A DNA stretch of 46,842 nucleotides from Streptomyces hydrogenans (GTDB taxonomy: Bacteria > Actinomycetota > Actinomycetes > Streptomycetales > Streptomycetaceae). The notes under the pieces were generated by a model that had not been told where the DNA came from, ran no database searches, and worked only from the letters and a program-made list of their open reading frames with translations. Numbering within the stretch: position 1 is the first letter of the stretch; every line of letters starts with the position of its first letter. Below, in pieces: positions 25,635-33,845 of the stretch. The DNA is taken from assembly GCF_014656075.1 (NCBI RefSeq), contig NZ_BNBS01000064.1, positions 1 to 46,842 on the forward strand, written 5' to 3'. A program made the position numbers and the translations under genes.

Positions 25635-26450
25635 ATGACCCAGGACCCCGCATCCGTCCGCGAGATTCGGATCGACACCAGCAAGCCGCACCCGGCGCGG
25701 ATGTACGACTGGTTCCTGGGCGGCAAGGACAACTACCCCGTCGACGAGGAGATGGCCCGCCAGCTCCTCACCGTCGACGCCCGCGGCCGCGACATGGCCC
25801 GGGTCAACCGGGCCTTCATGCACCGCGCCATCCGCTGGCTCAGCGCCCACGGCGTCCGCCAGTACCTGGACGTCGGCACCGGCATCCCGACCGAGCCCAA
25901 CCTGCACCAGATCGCGCAGGAGGCCGCGCCGGACTCCCGGATCGTCTACTGCGACAACGACCCGATCGTGCTCGCGCACGCGGCCGCCCTGCTGCGCTCG
26001 ACCCCCGAGGGGGCCACCGAGTACATCCAGGCGGACGCCCGCGACCCGGAGACCATCCTCGAAAGGGCCGGAAAGGTCCTTGACTTCGACCAGCCCATCG
26101 CCCTGTCGATGCTGGCCCTGCTCCACTTCCTGGGCGACGAGGACGGCGCCCAGTCCCTCGTCTCGAAGCTCGTCGACCAGCTCGCCCCGGGCAGCTACCT
26201 GGTCCTCTCGCACGTCACCGGGGACTTCGACCCCGAGGGCGCGGCGAAGGCCGTCGGCATGTACAAGGCCCGCGGGCTGACCCTGCGGCCCCGCACCCGC
26301 GACGAGCTCGCCGCCTTCTTCGACGGCCTGGAGCTCGTCGAGCCCGGGGTGGCGCTCACCGCCGAGTGGCACCCCGAGCTGGGGGAGCCGGTGCAGGTCC
26401 AGGGTGACGGCCCCATCCCGGGCTGGGCCGCCGTGGCCCGCAAGCCCTGA
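25635..26450 (+). CDS. SAM-dependent methyltransferase of the DUF574 family
   Basis: The 271-residue protein begins with the family signature IRIDTSKPHPARMYDWFLGGKDNYPVDE, split here over residues 11-39. YLDVGTGIPTEPNLHQIA is the SAM-binding loop and VYCDNDPIVLAHA the strand-2 region. DUF574 (S-adenosyl methyltransferase, PF04672-like) enzymes are very numerous in Streptomyces and often lie near XRE/DUF397 modules; substrates are unknown. AGGAGA precedes the ATG. It lies 77 bp after the DUF397 gene and could belong to the same transcript. Confidence 0.88.
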   Translation: MTQDPASVREIRIDTSKPHPARMYDWFLGGKDNYPVDEEMARQLLTVDARGRDMARVNRAFMHRAIRWLSAHGVRQYLDVGTGIPTEPNLHQIAQEAAPDSRIVYCDNDPIVLAHAAALLRSTPEGATEYIQADARDPETILERAGKVLDFDQPIALSMLALLHFLGDEDGAQSLVSKLVDQLAPGSYLVLSHVTGDFDPEGAAKAVGMYKARGLTLRPRTRDELAAFFDGLELVEPGVALTAEWHPELGEPVQVQGDGPIPGWAAVARKP

Positions 26451-26465
26451 CCGCACGCGCGCGTC

Positions 26466-26497
26466 ACGGGGGGCCGGCCCGCGGGCCAGCCCCCCGT
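26466..26497. terminator. bidirectional terminator
   Basis: ACGGGGGGC (26466-26474) pairs with GCCCCCCGT (26489-26497), with an inner GGCCC/GGGCC stem. It lies between the convergent DUF574 and GH4 genes. Confidence 0.65.
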
Positions 26498-26502
26498 CGC
26501 TT

Positions 26503-27846
26503 TCACGGGCGCAGGTACGCGAGCCCCGGGTGCGCCGCCGTGTAGCCGTCGAGCAGCCGGCGGGCCACGCCCACCGAGTCCACCAGCGGGTGCAGCGCGA
26601 GGGCCTTCACCGCGGTCGCCCGCGCACCGCTCTCCGCCGCCGCCAGCACCTCCCGCTCCACCGCCTTGACCGCCGACACCAGCCCCATCGCGTGGTCCGG
26701 CAGCGGGTCCGCCGCCAGCGGACGGGCGCCGTCGGCGTCCACCAGGCACGGCACCTCGACCACCGCGTCCGCGTCGAGGCCCGGCAGCGCGGTGCCGTTG
26801 CGGACGTTGAGGATGAGCGTGGCCCGCTCGCCCCGGGCGATCGCCCGCATCAGCGCCAGCGCCACCTTCTCGTAGCCGCCCGACTCCAGGTCCTCCTCGG
26901 CCCGGTCCCCGGCGCCCGCCGCCTCCCGGTTGTGCGCCATGTACGTCGCCTCGCGGTCGGCGAGCGTGCGGTGCCAGGCGTCCAGGGCCCGCACCTCGGG
27001 CTTCGCCGCCTCCGCGTAGAAGCCGGCCTGCTGTTCCAGGAGGTACGCCCCCCGGGTCTTCGCCGCGCCCCGGTAGGAGGCGACCGCCTCCCGGTTGAAG
27101 TAGTAGTAGTGCAGGTACTCGTTGGGGACCGCGCCCAGCGACCGCAGCCACTCGGTGCCGAAGAGCCTGCCCTCCTCGAAGGAGCCGAGCAGCGCCTCGT
27201 CCGCGAGGAGCCGCGGCAGCTCGTCCCGGCCGTCCACCCGCAGCCCGCGCAGCCAGCCCAGGTGGTTGAGGCCCGCGTAGTCGATCCCCACCCGGTCCGG
27301 GTCCACGCCGAGCACCCGCGCCACCCGGCGGCCGAGGCCCACGGGGGAGTCGCAGATGCCGACGACCCGGTCGCCGAGGATCCGGGACATCGCCTCCGTC
27401 ACCATCCCGGCCGGGTTGGTGAAGTTGATGACCCAGGCGTCCGGGGCGAGCGCGGCGATCCGGCGGGCGATGCCGACGGCGACCGGCACGGTCCGCAGGC
27501 CGTACGCGATCCCGCCCGCGCCCACCGTCTCCTGGCCCAGCACCCCCTCGGCCAGCGCCACCCGTTCGTCGGCGGCCCGGCCCTCCAGGCCGCCGACCCG
27601 GATCGCGGAGAAGACGAAGTCCGCTCCGCGCAGGGCCTCGTCGAGGTCGGTGGTGGCCGTCACGGCGGGCGCGTCCGGCACCCCCTCGGCCTGTTCGGCG
27701 AGGACCCGCGCGACGGCCGTCAGCCGGTCCCCGTCCAGGTCGTGCAGGGTGACGTGGGTGATCCGCCCCTCGGCGTGGTCGCCGAGCAGCGCGCCGTACA
27801 CCAGCGGCACCCGGAACCCGCCGCCTCCGAGAATCGTCAGTCGCAT
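26503..27846 (-). CDS. family 4 glycoside hydrolase (6-phospho-beta-glucosidase-like)
   Basis: The 447-residue protein starts with the GH4 NAD-binding motif (ILGGGGFRVP). It continues with FSAIRVGGLEGRAADERVAL, GQETVGAGGIAYGLRTVP, INFTNPAGMVTEA, the metal-ligand region VGICDSP (Cys) and GLNHLGW (His). GH4 enzymes cleave phospho-glycosides with NAD and a divalent metal through a redox mechanism. No sugar transporter is adjacent. TAGCGT (27854-27859) is 7 nt before the ATG with no Shine-Dalgarno, suggesting leaderless mRNA. It is divergent from the YchJ-like gene. Confidence 0.9.
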   Translation of the reverse strand: MRLTILGGGGFRVPLVYGALLGDHAEGRITHVTLHDLDGDRLTAVARVLAEQAEGVPDAPAVTATTDLDEALRGADFVFSAIRVGGLEGRAADERVALAEGVLGQETVGAGGIAYGLRTVPVAVGIARRIAALAPDAWVINFTNPAGMVTEAMSRILGDRVVGICDSPVGLGRRVARVLGVDPDRVGIDYAGLNHLGWLRGLRVDGRDELPRLLADEALLGSFEEGRLFGTEWLRSLGAVPNEYLHYYYFNREAVASYRGAAKTRGAYLLEQQAGFYAEAAKPEVRALDAWHRTLADREATYMAHNREAAGAGDRAEEDLESGGYEKVALALMRAIARGERATLILNVRNGTALPGLDADAVVEVPCLVDADGARPLAADPLPDHAMGLVSAVKAVEREVLAAAESGARATAVKALALHPLVDSVGVARRLLDGYTAAHPGLAYLRP

Positions 27847-27951
27847 GTCCCGTACGCTACTCGGCCGCCCCCTCCGGACGGCCCGAAGCGGCCCCGGCGT
27901 CCACGCCGCCGTCCGCATCCCGGGCAGCCGGCGCCGGGAGAGAATGGCCGC

Positions 27952-28395
27952 ATGTCCCGACGCAAGCCCCGCCCCCGCACACCCGCGCCCGCCCCGGCCC
28001 TCACCGCCGACACGCCCTGCCCCTGCGGTCTCGACGCCGCGTACGGCGCCTGCTGCGGCCGCTTCCACGCCGGTACCGGCGCCACCGCGCCCACCGCCGA
28101 ACTGCTGATGCGCTCCCGCTACAGCGCCTTCGTCGCCGGCGACGCGGCCTATCTGCTGCGCACCTGGGCCCCCGAGACCCGTCCGGGGACCCTCGAACTC
28201 GACCCCGGCATGCGCTGGACCGGTCTGGAGATCGAGGCCACCACCGACGGCACCGCCTTCCACCAGCGGGGCACCGTCACCTTCACCGCCCGCTACGTCC
28301 ACGCCGGCGAGCCCGGCTCCCTCCGCGAGCACAGCCGCTTCACCCGCCACGACGGCGCCTGGGTCTACGTCGACGGCGACTTCCCGGACGCCTGA
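27952..28395 (+). CDS. YchJ/UPF0225 family SEC-C-motif protein
   Basis: The 147-residue protein opens with a Pro/Arg-rich tail. It then has the zinc-binding SEC-C-like motif PCPCGLDAAYGACCGRFH (Cys at about 23, 25, 34 and 35), followed by LMRSRYSAFVAGDAAYLLRTW and an NTF2-like domain ending in WVYVDGD. This is the normal YchJ layout; the function is unknown. GAGAAT lies 6 nt before the ATG, again without a Shine-Dalgarno. Confidence 0.88.
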   Translation: MSRRKPRPRTPAPAPALTADTPCPCGLDAAYGACCGRFHAGTGATAPTAELLMRSRYSAFVAGDAAYLLRTWAPETRPGTLELDPGMRWTGLEIEATTDGTAFHQRGTVTFTARYVHAGEPGSLREHSRFTRHDGAWVYVDGDFPDA

Positions 28396-28411
28396 CCCCC
28401 CGCCGTCCCGG

Positions 28412-30505
28412 TCAGCTGCCCACGGACACCGGCTTCTTCTCCGGGTGGCCCGTCGGCATGCCCGAGGCGAGGTCCTCCGCGACGACCTTCTTCGCGATGG
28501 CGTCGGCGGCGGCGCGGAGTTCGGGGCCGCTGGGCCGGCCGCGCTCCCGCTCCAGGCGGTCGGCGAGCCAGTCGCCCCAGGCGTGGGTGATGACCTCGGC
28601 CTCGCGGGCACCGGCCGGGGTGTGGGAGAGGAGGTTGCCGTCCCGGGTGAGGAAGCCCTCGTCGACCATCCGGTCGAAGACCGGGAAGATCACCTCGGGC
28701 GGCAGCCGCCGGCTCGCCGCGATCAGCCCGAGGCTCGCGTGCCCGACCGTCCGGGTGTGCAGCTCCACCTGCATCACCGCCCAGGCGCCGGCCGTGTCGA
28801 GGCGGGTGTCGGAGCCGGCGACGATCCGGCGGGCGGTGTCCATGTCGACCCGGCGCAGCAGCCGTCCCACGGAGAGTTCCAGGAGCTTGGCGGAGTCGCC
28901 GCTGCCGGTGGGGGAGGCGAAGCCCTCGCCCATGTCGGGGGCGGCCTCGCGGACCGAGTCCCGCAGCTTCACCTGCTTGAGGAAGAGGGCGACGACGAAG
29001 CCGACGACGGCGACCGGCACGGTCCACAGGAAGACGGTGTGCAGGGTCTCGGCGTAGGCCCGCACGATCGGGTCGGCGACCCCGCCCGGCAGCGCGTGCA
29101 CGCCCTGCGGGCTCGTCGCGGCCTTGGCGACCGTCTCCGGCGGGATGCCGACCGGTCCGCCGAGGACGGACGCCTCGGCCACGCCGGTGGTGAGGTTGGG
29201 CTTGAGGGAGTTGGTGTAGATCGTGCCGAAGACGGCGGTGCCGAAGGAGCTGCCCAGCGTGCGGAAGAAGGTGACGCCGGAGGTGGCGGTGCCGAGGTCG
29301 GCGTAGTCGACGGTGTTCTGCACGGCGATGGTGAGGACCTGCATGCACAGGCCGATGCCGACGCCGAGCACGAACATGTACAGCGATTCCAGCCACGTGT
29401 TCGTGTTCTCGTCCATCAGCGAGAGCAGATAGAGCCCCAGGCCCATGACGGCGCAGCCGACGATGGGGAAGATCCGGTAGTGCCCGGTCTTGCTGACCAC
29501 GTTGCCGCTGTAGATCGAGGCGATGAGCAGGCCGACGACCATCGGCAGCGTCCGGATGCCCGAGATCGTCGCGGAGTCCCCGTCCACGTACTGGAGGTAG
29601 GTCGGCAGGAAGGTCATCGCGCCGAGCATCGCGAAGCCGACGACGAAGCTGAGCACCGAGCAGACGGTGAAGACCGGGTTGCGGAACAGCCGCATCGGCA
29701 GCATGGGTTCGGCCGCCCGGGCCTCCGCCCAGCAGAAGAGGCCGAGGGCGACGATGCCGCCGGCGAAGAGCCCGATGATGACGCCGGAGCTCCAGGCGTA
29801 CTCGTTGCCGCCCCAACTGGTCGCCAGGATCAGGGCGCTGGAGCCGATCGCGACCAGCGCGATGCCCAGGTAGTCGATGACGGGCCGGCTGGCCGAGCGG
29901 ACCGAGGGGATCGTCCGGGCGGCGGCGATCACGACGAGGATGGCGATCGGCACGTTGACGTAGAAGGCCCAGCGCCAGCTGGCGTGGTCGGTGAACAGGC
30001 CGCCGAGCAGCGGCCCGATGACCGTCGAGACGCCGAACACGGCGCCGATCGCGCCCTGGTACTTGCCGCGTTCGCGCAGCGGGATCACGTCGGCGATCAG
30101 CGCCATCGCGGTGACCATGAGGCCGCCGGCGCCGATGCCCTGGAGGCCGCGCCAGACGATCAGCAGCGTCATGTTGGTGGCGAGGCCGCAGAGGAAGGAG
30201 CCGGTGATGAAGACGATCGCGGAGATCTGGAAGATCAGCTTGCGGCCGAAGAGGTCGCCGAACTTGCCGACGAGGACCGTCGCCACGGTCTCCGCGAGCA
30301 GGTAGGAGGTGACGACCCACGACATGTGGGCGGCGCCGCCGAGGTCCGCGACGATCGTGGGCAGGGCGGTGCCCACGATGGTCTGGTCGAGCGCGGCCAG
30401 CAGCACACCGAGCATGATCGTGCCGAAGACGATGTTGCGGCGGCGGCCTTCGAGCGGCGCGGGCGCGGCCGGGGCCGCCGGGCTTGCGTCGGTGGTCGTG
30501 GTCAC
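28412..30505 (-). CDS. EmrB/QacA-type MFS exporter with C-terminal winged-helix-like domain
   Basis: The 697-residue protein has 14 membrane helices (residues 24-510). It carries MFS motif A-like GKFGDLFGRK (80-89), LDQTIVGTALPTI (39-51) in helix 1, and the antiporter motif GVSTVIGPLLGG (158-169). It should export drugs or metabolites by proton antiport. Residues about 538-655 are extra to the usual ~500-residue family. They read like a MarR-type winged helix: ASLGLIAASRRLPPEVIFPV, then DRMVDEGFLTRDG and LSHTPAGA. The start is GTG without a Shine-Dalgarno; GACGCT lies 6 nt upstream. No regulator gene is adjacent. Confidence 0.88.
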   Translation of the reverse strand: MTTTTDASPAAPAAPAPLEGRRRNIVFGTIMLGVLLAALDQTIVGTALPTIVADLGGAAHMSWVVTSYLLAETVATVLVGKFGDLFGRKLIFQISAIVFITGSFLCGLATNMTLLIVWRGLQGIGAGGLMVTAMALIADVIPLRERGKYQGAIGAVFGVSTVIGPLLGGLFTDHASWRWAFYVNVPIAILVVIAAARTIPSVRSASRPVIDYLGIALVAIGSSALILATSWGGNEYAWSSGVIIGLFAGGIVALGLFCWAEARAAEPMLPMRLFRNPVFTVCSVLSFVVGFAMLGAMTFLPTYLQYVDGDSATISGIRTLPMVVGLLIASIYSGNVVSKTGHYRIFPIVGCAVMGLGLYLLSLMDENTNTWLESLYMFVLGVGIGLCMQVLTIAVQNTVDYADLGTATSGVTFFRTLGSSFGTAVFGTIYTNSLKPNLTTGVAEASVLGGPVGIPPETVAKAATSPQGVHALPGGVADPIVRAYAETLHTVFLWTVPVAVVGFVVALFLKQVKLRDSVREAAPDMGEGFASPTGSGDSAKLLELSVGRLLRRVDMDTARRIVAGSDTRLDTAGAWAVMQVELHTRTVGHASLGLIAASRRLPPEVIFPVFDRMVDEGFLTRDGNLLSHTPAGAREAEVITHAWGDWLADRLERERGRPSGPELRAAADAIAKKVVAEDLASGMPTGHPEKKPVSVGS

Positions 30506-30562
30506 CCTCGCAGCGTCACACCGTGCCGCCCCCGCTGCCCGTGGGATGCCGCCGAACGGGCG

Positions 30563-30624
30563 ACGGCCCCGGGCCCGTGTCGACGGCGGCGTCAGGGGAG
30601 TGCCGGCACGGGCCCCGGGGCCGT
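30563..30624 (-). terminator. long hairpin after small hypothetical gene
   Basis: Arms at 30563-30579 and 30607-30624 pair over 17 bp with one bulged base, around a 27-nt loop. It lies downstream of the 83-residue gene and upstream of the exporter gene on the same strand, so it should separate their transcripts. Confidence 0.6.
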
Positions 30625-30637
30625 ACCGGCACCGGCG

Positions 30638-30889
30638 TCAGGGCCGTACCGGCAGCGTCGGGTGGTGCCTGGCCAGGATCTTGTTGGCCCGGGCGAGCGC
30701 GGCCAGCGCGTGCTCGCGGTCGGCCCGGTCCTCCGCGCAGAGCGGCCCGCGGAAGCGGTAGACCTCGCGCGCCGCGCAGTCCGCCTCGATCTCCGCCTGG
30801 AGGACGTGCGCGGGCAGACAGGAGCCGATGAGGGCGGCCACGCGGTCGGGGATCGGGACGGGCACGAGGGGAGAGGGCGAGGCGATCAC
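30638..30889 (-). CDS. small hypothetical protein, 83 aa
   Basis: The 83-residue protein has a hydrophobic N-terminus and then a soluble helical part with EIEADCAAREVYRF and DREHALAALARANKIL. I do not recognise a family. Coding is supported by G/C-rich third positions, by a TAGGAC hexamer 6 nt before the GTG start, and by the hairpin that follows its stop. There is no signal peptide or clear membrane helix. Confidence 0.55.
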   Translation of the reverse strand: MIASPSPLVPVPIPDRVAALIGSCLPAHVLQAEIEADCAAREVYRFRGPLCAEDRADREHALAALARANKILARHHPTLPVRP

Positions 30890-31255
30890 GGGTCAGTCCT
30901 AGCGGTTCGTGGGGGCGGACGGGAAGGGCTCTCACCTCCATACGTACCGGATGGCGGGAGCGGTTCCGGCACCCTCGGGGCCGCGGTGGGCCCTGGGGGC
31001 GCGCGGCCCGCTCCGGGTGCGCGGGCGCACCCCTCCGGCACCGCCTTACCCCGGTGATCGCGCGCACCGGCGTTCCCGCAGGTACGGGGCACGGCGCCGG
31101 ACCGGCTTTGCGCACGGTTCCTGCGTATCGGGACCGCGGCCGGGTGGCGGGCGGCTCGGCCGGGCGCCGCGCAAGCCCCTGGACGACACTGCCGGTGTGA
31201 AGGAAATCACGTGGCGCCGAGGCGCCGGGACCGGGAAGATCGTCGGCCCGTCCGG
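30890..31255. other. intergenic region upstream of small hypothetical gene
   Basis: These 366 bp contain open frames, but none with a credible start or composition. A GGCGCC-GA-GGCGCC hairpin at about 31213-31226 could terminate transcription from the ligase gene. I see nothing else here. Confidence 0.5.
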
Positions 31256-32314
31256 TCAGCCCAGCACGTCCGACAGGTCGTACGAGACGGGCTCCTCGAG
31301 CTGTGCGTAACCGCACGACTCCGGGGCGCGGTCCGGGCGCCAGCGCTTGAACTGCGCGGTGTGCCGGAAGCGGTCGCCCTCCATGTGGTCGTAGCCGACC
31401 TCGCACACCCGCTCCGGCCGCAGCGCCACCCACGACAGGTCCTTCTTGCCCGACCAGCGGCTCGGCGCGCCCGGCAGCCGGGCCCCGGCGTGCGCGGCCT
31501 CCTCGGCCCAGGCGGCCCAGGGGTGCCCGTCGGGCGGGTCCATCCGCAGCGGCTCCAGCTCCTCGATCAACTCGGCCCGGCGCCCGGCGCTGAAGGCGGC
31601 GCAGACGCCGACGTGCTGGAGGGCGCCCCGGTCGTCGTACAGGCCGAGGAGGAGCGAGCCGACGACGGGGCCGCTCTTGTGGAAGCGGTATCCGGCCACG
31701 ACGACGTCGGCGGTGCGCTCGTGCTTGACCTTGTACATCAGCCGGGCGTCCGGCCGGTAGGGCAGGTCGAGCGGCTTGGCGATCACCCCGTCGAGCCCGG
31801 CCCCCTCGTACCGCTCGAACCAGCGTGCGGCCAGTTCCGGGTCCCGGGTGGCGGGGGCGAGGTGGAGCGGGGCGGTGGTGCCGTCGAGCATCCGCTCCAG
31901 GGCCGCGCGGCGCTCGGACAGCGGGGTGTCGAGGAGCGCGTCGTCGCCGAGGGCCAGCAGGTCGAAGGCGACGAAGCGGGCCGGCGTGGTCTCGGCGAGC
32001 ATCCGGACCCGGGAGTCGGCCGGGTGGATCCGCTCGGAGAGCCGGTCGAAGTCGAGCCGCCCCTCGTGCTCGATGACGATCTCGCCGTCGACCACGCACC
32101 GCTCGGGCAGCCGCTCGGCCAGGGCGGCGGCGAGGTCGGGGAAGTAGCGGGTGAGCGGCTTGCCGGTGCGGCTGCCGATGACCAGCTCGGGACCGTCGCG
32201 GTGCACGATCGCCCGGAAGCCGTCCCACTTGGCCTCGTACTGCATCCCGGGCGGGATCTTCTTCACGGCCTTGGCGAGCATCGGCTTCACGGGCGGCATC
32301 ACCGGCAGATCCAT
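31256..32314 (-). CDS. ATP-dependent DNA ligase (LigD ligase-domain type)
   Basis: The 352-residue protein has the adenylation motif I EAKWDGFR with Lys29 as the nucleophile, then VIGSRTGKPLTRYFPD, CVVDGEIV (motif III), DGVIAKPLDLPY (motif IV) and VKHERTADVVVAGYR (motif V). An OB domain follows, ending near FKRWRPDRAPESCGYAQL. This corresponds to the ligase part of bacterial non-homologous end-joining LigD, encoded as a separate protein. It is divergent from the polymerase-domain gene 52 bp away. No Ku gene lies in the window. Confidence 0.9.
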   Translation of the reverse strand: MDLPVMPPVKPMLAKAVKKIPPGMQYEAKWDGFRAIVHRDGPELVIGSRTGKPLTRYFPDLAAALAERLPERCVVDGEIVIEHEGRLDFDRLSERIHPADSRVRMLAETTPARFVAFDLLALGDDALLDTPLSERRAALERMLDGTTAPLHLAPATRDPELAARWFERYEGAGLDGVIAKPLDLPYRPDARLMYKVKHERTADVVVAGYRFHKSGPVVGSLLLGLYDDRGALQHVGVCAAFSAGRRAELIEELEPLRMDPPDGHPWAAWAEEAAHAGARLPGAPSRWSGKKDLSWVALRPERVCEVGYDHMEGDRFRHTAQFKRWRPDRAPESCGYAQLEEPVSYDLSDVLG

Positions 32315-32366
32315 GGGTCGATTGTCCGGTATGCGACATGGGGCGGCGAGCCCTAGGGTGGCGCTC

Positions 32367-33419
32367 ATGGCAGGCAAGGCGGCAGCGGTGGAACTGGAGG
32401 CGGGCGGCCGCACCGTCCGCGTCTCCAACCCGGACAAGGTCTACTTCCCGGAGCCCGGCTACACCAAGCTCGACCTGGTGAGCTACTACCTCGCCGTCGG
32501 CGAGGGCATCACCCGCGCCCTGCGGGACCGGCCCACCACCCTGGAGCGGTACCCCGACGGGGTGACGGGCGAGTCCTTCTTCCAGAAGCGGGCCCCGAAG
32601 CACCTGCCGGACTGGATCCCCACCGCGCACATCACCTTCCCGAGCGGGCGCTCGGCCGACGAGCTGTGCCCCACCGAGCCGGCCGCCGTGCTCTGGGCCG
32701 CCAACCTCGGCGCCGTCACCTTCCACCCCTGGCCGGTGCGGCGCGCCGACACCGACCGCCCCGACGAGCTGCGCCTCGACCTCGACCCGCAGCCCGGCAC
32801 CGACTACGCCGACGCGGTGCGGGCCGCCCACGAACTGCGGGCCGTCCTCGGCGAATACGGGCTGCGCGGCTGGCCCAAGACCTCCGGCGGGCGGGGCCTG
32901 CACGTCTTCGTCCCGATCCGCCCCGACTGGACCTTCGTCCAGGTCCGGCGCGCCGCCATCGCCTGCGGACGGGAGCTGGAGCGGCGGATGCCGGACCGGG
33001 TCACCATGAAGTGGTGGAAGGAGGAGCGCGGCGAGCGGATCTTCGTCGACTACAACCAGGCGGCCCGCGACCGCACGATCGCCTCCGCCTACTCGGTCCG
33101 CCCGCGCCCGCACGCCCCGGTCTCCGCCCCGCTGCGCTGGGAGGAGGTCGACGACGCGGTGCCGGAGGACTTCGACATCCGCACGATGCCGGCCCGCTAC
33201 GCCGAGCTGGGCGACGTGCACGCGGACATGGACGACGAGCGCTTCGACCTGGAGCCGCTGCTCGAACTGGCCCGGCGCGACGAGGCCGAGCACGAGCTGG
33301 GGGACCTGCCCTACCCGCCGGATTACCCGAAGATGCCCGGCGAGCCGAAGCGGGTCCAGCCGAGCCGGGCGAAGCGGACGGAGGAGAACGGTTCCGGCGC
33401 GGCCGACGAGCCGCATTGA
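32367..33419 (+). CDS. LigD-type primase/polymerase domain protein (NHEJ)
   Basis: The 350-residue protein matches the LigD polymerase (AEP primase) domain: VSNPDKVYFPEPGYTKLDLV, RPTTLERYPDGVTGESFFQKR, the catalytic acidic motif LRLDLDPQPG, TSGGRGLHVFVPI and VDYNQAARDRTIASAYSVRP. It adds ribonucleotides or nucleotides at DNA breaks during end joining. It lacks ligase and nuclease domains; the ligase is encoded divergently next door. TAGGGT (32354-32359) lies 7 nt before the ATG with no Shine-Dalgarno. Confidence 0.92.
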   Translation: MAGKAAAVELEAGGRTVRVSNPDKVYFPEPGYTKLDLVSYYLAVGEGITRALRDRPTTLERYPDGVTGESFFQKRAPKHLPDWIPTAHITFPSGRSADELCPTEPAAVLWAANLGAVTFHPWPVRRADTDRPDELRLDLDPQPGTDYADAVRAAHELRAVLGEYGLRGWPKTSGGRGLHVFVPIRPDWTFVQVRRAAIACGRELERRMPDRVTMKWWKEERGERIFVDYNQAARDRTIASAYSVRPRPHAPVSAPLRWEEVDDAVPEDFDIRTMPARYAELGDVHADMDDERFDLEPLLELARRDEAEHELGDLPYPPDYPKMPGEPKRVQPSRAKRTEENGSGAADEPH

Positions 33420-33464
33420 TCGGACGTTGACGGTGTGTTTAGCGCCCCGCGCCAGAGTGGAGCC

Positions 33465-33740
33465 ATGCAGACCGACACCGCCGTGCTGACCTTCCCGGCC
33501 CCCCGCCCCGCCGCCGACCTCTCCTGGCGTGAGGACGCGCTGTGCGCCCAGGCCGGGCCGGAGTTCTTCTTCCCCGCCCCGGGCTCCTCGACCCGCGAGG
33601 CCAAGCAGCTCTGCGGCGCCTGCGAGGGGCGCGTGGCCTGCCTGGAGTACGCGCTCGCGCACGACGAGCGGTTCGGGGTGTGGGGCGGGCTCTCGGAGAA
33701 GGAGCGGCTCCGGCTCCGCCGCGAAGGCGGCCGGGGCTGA
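33465..33740 (+). CDS. WhiB-like (Wbl) iron-sulfur regulator
   Basis: The 91-residue protein has the four WhiB cysteines (Cys27, 50, 53 and 59; C-X22-C-X2-C-X5-C), the turn GVWGG (71-75) and a basic C-terminus (RLRLRREGGRG). Wbl proteins bind a [4Fe-4S] cluster and act with the principal sigma factor in development, stress or antibiotic response. Which Wbl this is cannot be settled from sequence alone; the short tail is WblE-like. CAGAGT lies 6 nt before the ATG. A 13-bp terminator hairpin surrounds the stop codon. Confidence 0.92.
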   Translation: MQTDTAVLTFPAPRPAADLSWREDALCAQAGPEFFFPAPGSSTREAKQLCGACEGRVACLEYALAHDERFGVWGGLSEKERLRLRREGGRG

Positions 33741-33755
33741 CGGCCCCGGCCGCCT
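33725..33755 (+). terminator. terminator overlapping the Wbl stop codon
   Basis: A perfect 13-bp stem (33725-33737 with 33743-33755) has the stop codon TGA in its 5-nt loop. Confidence 0.7.
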
Positions 33756-33770
33756 CGGCCGTGCGATGGG

Positions 33771-33792
33771 GTTCCGCCGGTGGCGGCGGAAC
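33771..33792. terminator. second hairpin between convergent genes
   Basis: GTTCCGCCG (33771-33779) pairs with CGGCGGAAC (33784-33792) around a 4-nt loop. It lies between the Wbl and desaturase genes and could end either transcript. Confidence 0.55.
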
Positions 33793-33845
33793 GCGACGTC
33801 CCGCGATGGCGGTACGTGAGGGTCCCGCCGGTGTGGCGGCGGGGA

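Noticed and set aside
28445..31057. ~870-codon + strand frame opposite the exporter gene
   Set aside because: Asp/Gly/His/Arg-rich composition with no family resemblance; it is complementary to the exporter's third positions.
30909..31310. 133-codon frame in the intergenic region before the ligase end
   Set aside because: Arg/Gly/Pro-rich with no ribosome binding site, and it overlaps the ligase C-terminus antisense.
30516..33662. ~1,000-codon - strand frame spanning the LigD pair
   Set aside because: No domain pattern; it runs over two well-supported genes and the WhiB-like gene.
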